From the NCBI GenBank assembly GCA_021793595.1, contig JAJYSL010000004.1, positions 6,684 through 70,683 of the forward strand: 64,000 nt of DNA, given 5' to 3'. The translations under genes were made by a program, and so were the position numbers. This stretch comes from Acidobacteriota bacterium. GTDB taxonomy: Bacteria > Acidobacteriota > Terriglobia > Terriglobales > Acidobacteriaceae. The stretch's first letter is position 1, and each line of letters begins with the position of its first letter. Of this stretch, positions 42,607 through 51,102 are shown one piece after another. The notes under the pieces are model-generated. The model was not told the origin of the DNA. It saw only the letters and a list, made by a program, of their open reading frames with translations, and made no database searches.

Positions 42607-43797
42607 ATGATTGCATCGCATACATGGTTCACAGTCGCGCAATGGATTGCCATCGTCTTTACCGCGCTGACACTGACGGCGTTGGTATACTCCATCTTCG
42701 TGTTTCGCGCCGCACGCGCCTACACGCGAAGCCTGCGTCTGCCGTTGCCGGCCTTCTATCCCGCGGTTAGTATTCTCAAGCCGGTGAAAGGCGTCGATCC
42801 GGAGATGTACGCCGCTTTTGCCAGCCACTGCCGTCAGGATTATCCGGGCGAATATGAAATTCTCTTCGGCGCCGGCAGCATGGAAGATCCGGCCGTCGCG
42901 CTGATCGAACAATTGCAGCGGGAATTTCCGCAACAGAAGATTCGTCTGCTGATTTGCCCGGAAGTTCTCGGTGCCAATGGAAAAGTCAGTAACTTGGTCC
43001 ACATGGTGCCGCAGGCGCGCTACGATCACCTGCTGATCAACGACAGCGACATTCGCGTGACTCCGCATTATCTGCGACATGTGATGCCGGCGTTTGCGCT
43101 GCCCAGCAATACCGGCAAAAAAGTTGGAATGGTGACGGCGCTGTACCGCGGTCATTCTCACGGTACGATGGGTTCGCAGTTGGAGGCCCTCGGCATCAGC
43201 ACGGACTTTATGCCCGGCGCGCTGACTGCACGATGGATGGAAAAAGGCTTGCGGTTCGGTCTCGGTTCCACGCTTGCAGTCACCCGCGAAGCCCTCGACG
43301 CCATGGGCGGCTTGCGCCCACTTGTGGATCACCTGGCCGACGACTACGAACTGGGCGCGCGAATATATCACGCGGGCTATCGCGTAGAGCTGGCGCGTGA
43401 GGTGGTCGAAACTTCGATCCCGGCTTATTCCTTTTCTCAGTTTCTGGCGCATCAACTGCGTTGGGCGCGTGGGGTGCGCGACGCCAGGCCGTTCGGCTAT
43501 TTCGGCTTGCTGATGACGTTCGGCTTGCCCTGGGCGCTCGCAAATGTAATTGCGTCCGCTGCTTCGCTCGACAGTATTGCCTTGTTGAGTGTGATGCTGT
43601 GCGTCCGCTTCGCCATGGCGCTTAGCATCGGCGTGGGTGTGCTGGGAGATCGGGCGACGCTGCGCGACCTGTGGCTGCTGCCTTTACGCGACGTGGTAGC
43701 TCTTGGCGTGTGGTTCTGGAGCTTCGCCGACGATGCCGTCGTTTGGCGCGGCGAGCGCTTTCATGTGCGTGGCGGAAAGTTGATCCGCGAACAATAA
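42607..43797 (+). CDS. HpnI-like GT2/GT21 glycosyltransferase
   Basis: A 396-aa membrane glycosyltransferase. It has an N-terminal helix (about 10-32), then a GT-A domain with VSILKPVKGVDPEMY (D1), LINDSDIRV (D2 DxD region), LADDYELG (D3) and HQLRWARGVR, close to the (R/Q)xxRW motif, followed by two to three C-terminal helices. This order fits the ceramide glucosyltransferase-like group that includes HpnI, which adds N-acetylglucosamine to bacteriohopanetetrol. No squalene-hopene cyclase or HpnH/HpnG gene is in the window, so the acceptor could be another lipid. Confidence 0.8.
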   Translation: MIASHTWFTVAQWIAIVFTALTLTALVYSIFVFRAARAYTRSLRLPLPAFYPAVSILKPVKGVDPEMYAAFASHCRQDYPGEYEILFGAGSMEDPAVALIEQLQREFPQQKIRLLICPEVLGANGKVSNLVHMVPQARYDHLLINDSDIRVTPHYLRHVMPAFALPSNTGKKVGMVTALYRGHSHGTMGSQLEALGISTDFMPGALTARWMEKGLRFGLGSTLAVTREALDAMGGLRPLVDHLADDYELGARIYHAGYRVELAREVVETSIPAYSFSQFLAHQLRWARGVRDARPFGYFGLLMTFGLPWALANVIASAASLDSIALLSVMLCVRFAMALSIGVGVLGDRATLRDLWLLPLRDVVALGVWFWSFADDAVVWRGERFHVRGGKLIREQ

Positions 43798-43876
43798 TGG
43801 CAAAAACTGTCTGACTCCGCGCGGATCATCGGGGATATAGTTAGGTTGAAGGCTTGCATTGGAACAGAAGATCGTG

Positions 43877-45004
43877 ATGAATATGGTTTCCGCTCCGTCA
43901 TTCAGCAGCACCCCGGCGCAGCAGCCTGCGCCTCAGGCCGCAGCGTTGATCTATGACGATTGGTACCCCGCGATACGCAGCGATCGACTGCGCCGAGGTC
44001 AGATCGCGACCGCCATGTTGTTGGGTATTCCTCTTCTGCTGGGCAGAACCGTGGACGACAAATTGTTTGCCATGCGCGACAGCTGCCCGCATCGCGGTAT
44101 TCCGCTGTCCTACGGCTCATTCAATGCTTCTGGCGTCACCTGCAAATATCACGGCTGGAGGTTCGATCCCGTCACTGGCCAGTGCAGAGAGATTCCATCG
44201 CTGACGCCCGACGATACCCTCGACTGCACTCGCGTCTACGCGACCGCCTTCCCCTGTGAGGAGCGCGACGGACACGCGTGGGTCTATGTGCCGGGCCCGG
44301 GGGCTGGCCGAGTGAGCCCGGAAGATCTCCATACTTTGCCGCCCATTCCGGAAGTGGCGAAATTTGGAATGCGCTATCGCTGGGCACACCTGGCTGCGGA
44401 GCTGCCCTGCAACGTCGATCATGGAATTATCGGGTTGATGGATCCGGCGCACGGTCCCTTCGTCCATCAATCCTGGTGGTGGCGCAGTGGTAGCAGTATC
44501 CACATCAAACACAAGCAATTTGAGCCGATCCCGCAAGGCTTTCGCATGACCGCGCATGCCCCCTCCGCCAATAGCGCGCCCTATAAATTGCTGGGTGTCT
44601 ACGGCCAGGCGGTGATGACGACCATCGATTTTGTACTCCCCAACCGCCGCTATGAGACGATCCGCTGCGGCGATAAATGGTTTTCCAGTCTCACGACAGT
44701 CACACCGACGACGGCGACGACATGCCGTATTGATGTGTGTGCCGCGTGGAATGTTTTTTTTCGCGTTCCATTTGTCACCTCGATTGCCAAGGCCTTTGGA
44801 CGCCGATTTGTCGAGCAGGATCGCCAGACCATGGTCGAGCAGGCGCAGGGACTGCAGTTCAATCCATCCCTGATGTTGATCGATGATGCCGATCGACCGG
44901 CGAAATGGTATTTCGCACTGAAGCAGGCACGCCTGCAGATGGCGGCAACCGGCAAGTTTGAACATCCGCTGTCGGGACCGGTCATGCTGCACTGGCGCAG
45001 CTAG
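43877..45004 (+). CDS. Rieske non-haem iron oxygenase
   Basis: About 375 aa. The N-terminal Rieske domain has CPHRGIPLSYG and CKYHGW, the C-x-H...C-x2-H ligands of a [2Fe-2S] cluster, at about residues 75-100. The catalytic domain has the mononuclear-iron site LMDPAHGPFVH (D-x2-H-x4-H) near 195. The overall form suits an aromatic- or lipid-hydroxylating oxygenase alpha subunit; the substrate is unknown and no reductase or ferredoxin gene is adjacent. Starts GTG 43874, ATG 43877 and ATG 43883 lie close together, and a TTG at 43859 is also in frame. It follows the HpnI-like gene, perhaps as part of the same lipid pathway. Confidence 0.85.
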   Translation: MNMVSAPSFSSTPAQQPAPQAAALIYDDWYPAIRSDRLRRGQIATAMLLGIPLLLGRTVDDKLFAMRDSCPHRGIPLSYGSFNASGVTCKYHGWRFDPVTGQCREIPSLTPDDTLDCTRVYATAFPCEERDGHAWVYVPGPGAGRVSPEDLHTLPPIPEVAKFGMRYRWAHLAAELPCNVDHGIIGLMDPAHGPFVHQSWWWRSGSSIHIKHKQFEPIPQGFRMTAHAPSANSAPYKLLGVYGQAVMTTIDFVLPNRRYETIRCGDKWFSSLTTVTPTTATTCRIDVCAAWNVFFRVPFVTSIAKAFGRRFVEQDRQTMVEQAQGLQFNPSLMLIDDADRPAKWYFALKQARLQMAATGKFEHPLSGPVMLHWRS

Positions 45005-45019
45005 AACGATTCCGCGCCT

Positions 45020-47479
45020 TTATTTGTCGACAGCCAGCTGGTCGACGTCGATATCCAATTTGGTTCCAAGCTCACGAAATGTTTGTTCCCACTCGATGTG
45101 GTTCGTATCGGCAAACGTTCGCTGGTGCGAGATGGTGTACCAGAGATTCTGCGCCTCCCAGACATCCACCTGAATCGGCAACTCATGCAACACGTCGCAG
45201 ACCTGTAGCGCGGTGTCGAGATACTTGCGATCCAAGTGCAATTCCAACTCCTGCATAGCGCGCAACATGCGCTGGCTGGCCACGAATGGCACAGAGACAG
45301 GGTCGATTTCAACCTGGTCGGCGCGTATTTGGGTCAGCAATCCTCGCAGGCGAGAGGCATCGAACGGATCGTTGGCCAGTTCCTGCCTTAGGTCCGCATT
45401 TAGGCTGAATTCGGCGGCCAACATCAGGACACGAGGCTTGGGCATTCCGCTCAGACTCAGGTAGTGCAGCAGCGAAATGTGATCTTCATACATCGTTCGC
45501 ATCGTGCCTTCCATCTCCCCCAAAGTATGGTCCAGCAGGAGTTGTAGAATGCGTCTCTGCTCATCGCGGAATAGCGAACTCAGTGAATAGCGGGTGGTAT
45601 CGAACTCGCGATCAAAAAGCAGTATTCCTTCGGCAATGTCGGCACTCAGAAGGGTATCCTGCATCTTTTTGACGAAATTCTGAAATTTGTTTTGGTCCGC
45701 TGTATCGACGGGTTGGACGGTGGCAGAAAGATTTTGGTCGCCGCGGTAGTACACCGCGAACAAAACACGCTCCTGTTCCAGCGTAATCCGCGAAGAGACT
45801 TCTGCCTGACCGTAGGCGAAGCGGCGGCGTCCCATGCTGAGCAGTTCACCCGACGTGCGACGAACGTCGTAACAAAACAGCGGCGTGATTTCCGGCTGAG
45901 GCTCGAACATGGAAATGATGGCGTAGTGCGCACCCACCCGTTCCAGATCGATCTCTTGCGCCAATACGCTTTTGCGATAGATTTCCGCTCCGTTGACGCG
46001 GTCGGGCCCGTTGCTTTCCGCCTCTGCAAGGCGTTGGAGGAACGCTGGCTCGAGCGCCGCGCCGGGGGCGCCGAATACTTCCGCCGCCAACTGCAGCACG
46101 CGGCCTGCATAGGAGATCACCTGTACCGTCTCGATCCCTGCCAGGTCGTCGAAAAACCATCCGCAACTGGTGTACATCAGTTGAAGGTGACGCTCCATTT
46201 CCATCAGTTTCAATGCCGTGATGCTTTCCAGCGGCGACAGCGCGCGCAGGCAATGTTCCTCCAAAAAGGTTTGCTGCGAAGCCGGAATGCGATTGAGGAT
46301 CACCTGAATGTAGTTGTCGCGCGCGACCGCAGGATCGCGAAACAACGTCGCCGCGGAGGTCTGCCATAAGGGCCGTGTTGTATCGCGAAGCCAGTCGAGA
46401 GCGTTGCGCAACGGCGCCCGCCACTTCTGGTTCCAGCCAGGATGCTGCCCTGTGTTGCATCCACAGTCGGAACGCCATCGCTCCACACCATGGCCGCAAC
46501 TCCAGGAAGAATTCTCGCGAATCTCCGCCTCCGATGTTGGAGGAAATTTCTCCAGGAATTCTCCATAATTGGTTAGATGGACTTCACTGTCCTGCTCGAT
46601 CAAGTGCAGCGCATACGCCAAAGCCATATCGCCATGTCGATGGTGGTGCCCGTAGCTTTCGCCGTCGGTTGCAATGTGGACAAGCTGCCCTGCCTCAGTG
46701 TTGTTGCGGAAACCGTTTAGCAGGCGTTTCGTCAGGTCCCCGCCGTTGTTCAGCAGGCCTTCAAATGCGATGGCGCGCGATATGGGCCCATCGTAGAAAA
46801 ATACCGCGATGCTGTGGCCCTCGGAGGTGTGTACCAGGTACGGCTGCGTTGGGTCGACGCTTGCGTTGGGAGTTTCCCGCCATGTAGGGCCTTCCGGATC
46901 GTTCTCTGTGCCAATGTCCCGGACACGGGCGCACTGGTGAGGCGCCAGAATTGTGAACAGGATTCCGTGCCGCGCCAGCAGGTCCAGGCTTTCCAGATCG
47001 ACGGCCGTTTCCGACAGCCACATGCCTTCTGGCTTGCGGCCAAAGCGATGTTCAAAGTCGGCGATGCCCCAGCGGATCTGCGTAATCCTGTCCTGCGTGG
47101 AGGCCAGCGGAAGAATGATGTGGTTGTAGACCTGCGCGATAGCCGAGCCATGTCCGCCGAACCTTTCCATGCTGATGCGGTCGGCGTCGATGATCTTCTG
47201 ATAGCTCACGGGAGCGGATTTTTCCATCCACGCCAGCAGGGTGGGGCCGAAGTTGAAACTGACGCGGGAATAGTTGTTGACGATTCGAATGATCTTGTTC
47301 TGCGAATTCAGAATGCGCGAGCTGCCGTTAGCGGCATAGCACTCATGGTTAATGCGGGCATTCCAATCGTGATACGGCGCAGCGGAGTCCTGTACCTCAA
47401 TCGCTTCCAGCCACGCATTCTCGCGCGGCGGCTGATAGAAGTGGCCATGCACGCATACAAATCGCTGCGGCGCGTTCAT
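45020..47479 (-). CDS. GH57-like DUF3536 protein
   Basis: An 819-aa cytoplasmic protein. The N-terminal half is a glycoside hydrolase family 57-type polysaccharide-deacetylase/amylase fold: FVCVHGHFYQPPREN at residue 8, GMWLSETAVDLESLDLLARHG near 155, and ATDGESYGHHHRHGDMALAYAL near 270. The DUF3536 region fills the rest. GH57 enzymes act on alpha-glucans, and the DUF3536 branch is uncharacterised as far as I know. The start has GGAG six bases upstream and overlaps the alkA stop by four bases (ATGA). Confidence 0.88.
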   Translation of the reverse strand: MNAPQRFVCVHGHFYQPPRENAWLEAIEVQDSAAPYHDWNARINHECYAANGSSRILNSQNKIIRIVNNYSRVSFNFGPTLLAWMEKSAPVSYQKIIDADRISMERFGGHGSAIAQVYNHIILPLASTQDRITQIRWGIADFEHRFGRKPEGMWLSETAVDLESLDLLARHGILFTILAPHQCARVRDIGTENDPEGPTWRETPNASVDPTQPYLVHTSEGHSIAVFFYDGPISRAIAFEGLLNNGGDLTKRLLNGFRNNTEAGQLVHIATDGESYGHHHRHGDMALAYALHLIEQDSEVHLTNYGEFLEKFPPTSEAEIRENSSWSCGHGVERWRSDCGCNTGQHPGWNQKWRAPLRNALDWLRDTTRPLWQTSAATLFRDPAVARDNYIQVILNRIPASQQTFLEEHCLRALSPLESITALKLMEMERHLQLMYTSCGWFFDDLAGIETVQVISYAGRVLQLAAEVFGAPGAALEPAFLQRLAEAESNGPDRVNGAEIYRKSVLAQEIDLERVGAHYAIISMFEPQPEITPLFCYDVRRTSGELLSMGRRRFAYGQAEVSSRITLEQERVLFAVYYRGDQNLSATVQPVDTADQNKFQNFVKKMQDTLLSADIAEGILLFDREFDTTRYSLSSLFRDEQRRILQLLLDHTLGEMEGTMRTMYEDHISLLHYLSLSGMPKPRVLMLAAEFSLNADLRQELANDPFDASRLRGLLTQIRADQVEIDPVSVPFVASQRMLRAMQELELHLDRKYLDTALQVCDVLHELPIQVDVWEAQNLWYTISHQRTFADTNHIEWEQTFRELGTKLDIDVDQLAVDK

Positions 47480-48195
47480 CGATTTCTCCGCGCGGTTGGG
47501 GTTTCACCTTCGACTGCAAGGTCACAGGCGCGCCATAAATACCAGCTGGCCACCGAATGCCATGGGTCCCAGCGCGCTGCCCGGCGTCGCATCACATCGG
47601 GTGCAGGAAGATCGGCGGCCGTGACTGGATCGCCCGAGCGCAATTTGCCGAAGGTGAGGGCGAATCCTTTGCGGACTCCATAGTCGGAAACCGGAAGCAC
47701 GTTGGGTCGACCCATGCGAAAGATGAGCAGCATTTGTACAGTCCACACGCCAATTCCGCGTACCGTGGTAAGTCGCGCGCAAATATCATCATCGGCCATT
47801 CGATGCAGCTTGGTTAGAGGCGGCACAATCCCTGCTTCACTTTTTTCCGCCAGGTCTCGAATCGCAAGCAGCTTACTTGCCGAGAGGCCAGCGCCACGCA
47901 ACGCGGCGTCTCCCAGCCGCAAAATCCCAGACGCGGTCGGGGTTTGATCGGGGAATAACGCCAGGATTCGGCCATGAATTGCTTTCGCGGCGCGCCCATG
48001 CAATTGCTGATACACGATCGATTCCAGCAGAGCTTCAAAGCTGGAATGCGTTGGCTTCAACCGCATGGTGAAAGGTCCGGAACGCTGCATCAATTTGGCA
48101 AGACGCGCGTCCGCCGCCGCCAATTCCTGACACGCACGGGCGTAGTCGTAACGAACTTTGCGCAAACCGCCAGTCACTGTTTCCAGTCTATACAC
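47476..48195 (-). CDS. DNA-3-methyladenine glycosylase, AlkA type
   Basis: A 239-aa HhH-GPD base-excision glycosylase. The helix-hairpin-helix reads LTTVRGIGVWTVQMLLIF (about residues 145-163), followed by the catalytic Asp in LPVSDYGVRKGF. The protein lacks the N-terminal domain of E. coli AlkA and looks like the short AlkA/Mag1 type that removes alkylated purines. A GTG start at 48195 or another at 48177 is possible. It overlaps the GH57/DUF3536 gene by four bases, which makes an odd operon of a repair and a glucan-type gene. Confidence 0.88.
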   Translation of the reverse strand: MYRLETVTGGLRKVRYDYARACQELAAADARLAKLMQRSGPFTMRLKPTHSSFEALLESIVYQQLHGRAAKAIHGRILALFPDQTPTASGILRLGDAALRGAGLSASKLLAIRDLAEKSEAGIVPPLTKLHRMADDDICARLTTVRGIGVWTVQMLLIFRMGRPNVLPVSDYGVRKGFALTFGKLRSGDPVTAADLPAPDVMRRRAARWDPWHSVASWYLWRACDLAVEGETPTARRNR

Positions 48196-48333
48196 TGTTG
48201 CGTAGAAGCTGCCTGATCTGTGACCTCGCGACTCCGGGCAACGATCTTGAGTCCGCTTTGATTGCGGTTTTCATCCCGGACGTATCGAGCGATTTCGAGT
48301 GTATGAGACAGCTTCTAACAGCCGAGGTGAGCC

Positions 48334-49803
48334 GTGCAGCAGAACAACGGAAGCATTCCTACAGAAGACATTGGATGGATCGTTCGCGGTGAGGAACATG
48401 CCACGGGCGCGCGGCTGCAGGTGCGCGCGCCCTTCGATCAATCCGTCATCAGCCATGTGTGGCAAGCAACCTGGACGGACGCGCAGCAGGCGGTGACGGC
48501 AGCGGTCGAGGGATTCGCGCGCACTTCCGCGCTGGGATCGTGGGAGAGGCAAAACGTTTTGACCGCTGTTGCCGCTCGGCTGCATTCGCAGCAGGAACGA
48601 TTTGCGCAGACCATTATGCGCGAGGCCGGCAAGCCGATCACAGCCGCCCGCGCCGAAGTCGATCGCGCCATCCTGACATTTCGCGTGGCTGCTGAGGAGT
48701 CGACCAGAATGGGCGGAGAGGTTCTACCTCTCGACCTGATTCCATCCTCCGCTGGAAGGTGGGGACTGTCGCGCAGATTTCCCAGCGGCCCAATCCTGGC
48801 GGTTACGCCGTTCAATTTTCCGTTGAATCTGGTCGCGCACAAACTCGCGCCTGCCATCGCCTGCGGATGTCCAGTGATCCTGAAGCCCGCGCCGCAAACC
48901 CCGTTCAGTTCCTGGCTGCTGACGCGTGCCATTCTGGAAGCGGGCTGGCCGCCTGAGGCGCTCGCGTTTCTTCCGCTTTCGAATGAGGACACCACCCGGC
49001 TGGTGGCCGAAGACGATCGCATTCGCGTGGTCAGTTTTACTGGAAGCGCGCGCGTTGGGTGGGAGTTGAAATCCTTGGCAAAAAAGAAACGCGTGTTGCT
49101 GGAACTGGGCGGAAACGCCGCGATGATCGTTCACCGCGACTGGCCAGATCTCGAAAGCGCGGCCCAATCCGTGGTGAAAGGTGGATTTGGATATTCCGGG
49201 CAAAGTTGTATCTCCGTGCAGCGCGTGTATGTGCAGCAGTCGATCTTCAAACCGTTTTGCGACGCAGTACTCAGACAGGTTGAGACGCTGCGTGTGGGCG
49301 ATCCGGCGTTGGACACGACCGACGTGGGGCCACTGATTCGCGAGAGCGATGCGGAGCGAGTGGAGGCTTGGATTGACGAGGCCATTCGCGGCGGTGCGAC
49401 ACGGCTGGTCGGAGGCAAGCGGACCGGCTCAATGATCGCCCCGACTGTTTTGACCGGGACGCGCTCGCCGATGAAGGTGAACGACGAGGAAATCTTTGGT
49501 CCTGTCATCGCCATAGAACCGTACGAAAATTTTGCCGATGCTCTGGCCGCAGTGAATGCGTCGAAGTATGGTTTGCAAGCCGGCTTGCTGACGCGCGATG
49601 CAGGTCTGATTGAGCAAGCCTATCGCACATTGCAGGTGGGAGCGCTCGTCGTTGGCGACGCGCCAACCTGGCGGCTGGACTCGATGCCCTACGGCGGCGT
49701 GAAGGATTCCGGAGAGGGACGAGAGGGCGTTCGTTACGCGATAGAAGAGATGACTGAGCCGCGCCTGTTGGTGATGGCTCTCAAGCCCGATCCACAAGGA
49801 TGA
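48334..49803 (+). CDS. NAD(P)-dependent aldehyde dehydrogenase
   Basis: A 489-aa ALDH-superfamily enzyme that oxidises aldehydes to acids. Family motifs: ILAVTPFNFPLNLVAHKLAPA at about 150, VSFTGSARVGWELK near 232, LELGGNAAMIV with the general-base Glu, and GYSGQSCISVQR with the catalytic Cys. It ends with the usual SMPYGGVKDSGEGREG loop. GAGGTGAG precedes the GTG start. The substrate is unknown; short- to medium-chain aldehydes are usual for this glyceraldehyde-3-phosphate/lactaldehyde-like branch. Confidence 0.92.
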   Translation: MQQNNGSIPTEDIGWIVRGEEHATGARLQVRAPFDQSVISHVWQATWTDAQQAVTAAVEGFARTSALGSWERQNVLTAVAARLHSQQERFAQTIMREAGKPITAARAEVDRAILTFRVAAEESTRMGGEVLPLDLIPSSAGRWGLSRRFPSGPILAVTPFNFPLNLVAHKLAPAIACGCPVILKPAPQTPFSSWLLTRAILEAGWPPEALAFLPLSNEDTTRLVAEDDRIRVVSFTGSARVGWELKSLAKKKRVLLELGGNAAMIVHRDWPDLESAAQSVVKGGFGYSGQSCISVQRVYVQQSIFKPFCDAVLRQVETLRVGDPALDTTDVGPLIRESDAERVEAWIDEAIRGGATRLVGGKRTGSMIAPTVLTGTRSPMKVNDEEIFGPVIAIEPYENFADALAAVNASKYGLQAGLLTRDAGLIEQAYRTLQVGALVVGDAPTWRLDSMPYGGVKDSGEGREGVRYAIEEMTEPRLLVMALKPDPQG

Positions 49804-50118
49804 GACTGCGGTCCGCATGACATTGCGCGCGCATCCGGAACCGATGGCATATGCGGTTGGATCAGCGGATATATAGAAATGATTTTCATTTACAAGAAAA
49901 ACTTTCTCGGAAACTTTGAATGGGGGTTGCCGAACTTTCCATCGCTCCTGTACTCTTTTTTTCGGGTCGTCGAATTTTCCCGCGACGCCGAACTCTTGTT
50001 TTGCAACCAAAACCCGTCACAGCTCATCGCCCAACAAGAACGCGTTCAGCGGTGGGTTCGGAGCAAATTCAGACAGCCAGGCTAAACGCCGGGCGAGCAG
50101 GCAGGAAAGCACCTACAC
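49804..50118. other. Upstream region of the respiratory cluster
   Basis: About 315 bp, more AT-rich than its surroundings. It contains the palindrome at 49877-49891. A frame at 49879-50085 shows no recognisable pattern and is regarded as chance. The promoter of the actABCDEF-cox cluster should lie here. Confidence 0.5.
49877..49891. promoter_or_regulatory. AT-rich palindrome, possible metal-regulator site
   Basis: AAATGA-TTT-TCATTT is a perfect inverted repeat with 6-bp arms. Its core AATGATTTTCATT matches the central part of the E. coli Fur-box consensus at 11 of 13 positions, but the flanks do not match. It sits about 230 bp before actA, the first gene of a cluster rich in haem and Fe-S proteins. 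Iron control is only a hypothesis. Confidence 0.3.
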
Positions 50119-51024
50119 ATGGCGCAGATTTTTGACCGCAGTTCCAATTCGCTGACTCGGATCAGTCTTGTTCTTTTTGGAGTAGTCTTGATCGGGGTCG
50201 GCGTAACGCTTAACTACCTGCAGCGTTCCCCATGGGTCACCCGTCAGGGCCAACGCGCGGAACAGCCAGTTCCATTCAGCCACAAGCACCACGTTCAAGG
50301 CCTCGGACTGCAGTGCCAGTATTGCCACACGTCAGTGGAAAAATCGAGCTATGCCGGCATTCCGCCGACCAAGACCTGCATCAACTGTCACGCCCAGATC
50401 TGGACCAATGCCGACTTGCTGGCTCCGGTGCGCAATAGCTGGGCAAGCGGCAATTCTATCGTGTGGATCAAGGTGCACGATTTGCCGGATTACGTGTATT
50501 TCGACCACTCCATCCACGTCAACAAGGGGATTGGCTGTTCTACCTGTCATGGCCGCATTGATAAAATGCCGCTGACCTATCAGGAGAGCTCGCTGCAGAT
50601 GGAATGGTGTTTGAACTGCCATCGCAATCCGGTCAAGAATCTTCGTCCAACGTCGGAAATCTACCAGATGGCATGGAAAAGCCCATCCACGCTGCATCCA
50701 GTCTGGTGTACCAACCAACCCACCACGCCTGGCGTTCCGACTGCGCAACTGGTGAACTGCGTCACTCAGAATCCCGACAATGACGCCGCCCAGATCGCCG
50801 CTCTCGACCCGCCGGCCAGTCCTCGTACCGGCACAGATTCGCCGAAATTTTTCGACATGCAATCGTGGTCTTCGCCCGGGGATGGTTCCGTGCATGCCCA
50901 GGTTCCCGTCCATCCACATTTCGTCAAATTTACCGACCAGACCTCTCTTGGGAACTATCTTCTGGTGCAATACCACATTCGTCCGCCGCGGCAGTTGACC
51001 AGCTGTGACACCTGTCATCGATGA
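50119..51024 (+). CDS. actA: Alternative complex III subunit A, pentahaem cytochrome c
   Basis: A 301-aa protein with an N-terminal membrane helix (about 15-32) and five CxxCH haem-binding motifs: CQYCH, CINCH, CSTCH, CLNCH and CDTCH. That number and the HKHHVQGLGLQCQYCH beginning are characteristic of ActA. It forms the periplasmic electron outlet of alternative complex III (quinol:acceptor oxidoreductase). AGGAAAG lies eleven bases before the ATG. It is the first gene of the cluster. Confidence 0.93.
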   Translation: MAQIFDRSSNSLTRISLVLFGVVLIGVGVTLNYLQRSPWVTRQGQRAEQPVPFSHKHHVQGLGLQCQYCHTSVEKSSYAGIPPTKTCINCHAQIWTNADLLAPVRNSWASGNSIVWIKVHDLPDYVYFDHSIHVNKGIGCSTCHGRIDKMPLTYQESSLQMEWCLNCHRNPVKNLRPTSEIYQMAWKSPSTLHPVWCTNQPTTPGVPTAQLVNCVTQNPDNDAAQIAALDPPASPRTGTDSPKFFDMQSWSSPGDGSVHAQVPVHPHFVKFTDQTSLGNYLLVQYHIRPPRQLTSCDTCHR

Positions 51025-51102
51025 ATCGCGATATGCAAAGGAAAACCCCGCCGATTCCGGACGCAAGCAACGAAAGACAACCGCAAAGGTCAAGATTCGA
51101 AG

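Noticed and set aside
49879..50085. A 68-codon frame before actA
   Set aside because: It has no ribosome binding site, overlaps the AT-rich palindrome, and has no recognisable pattern.
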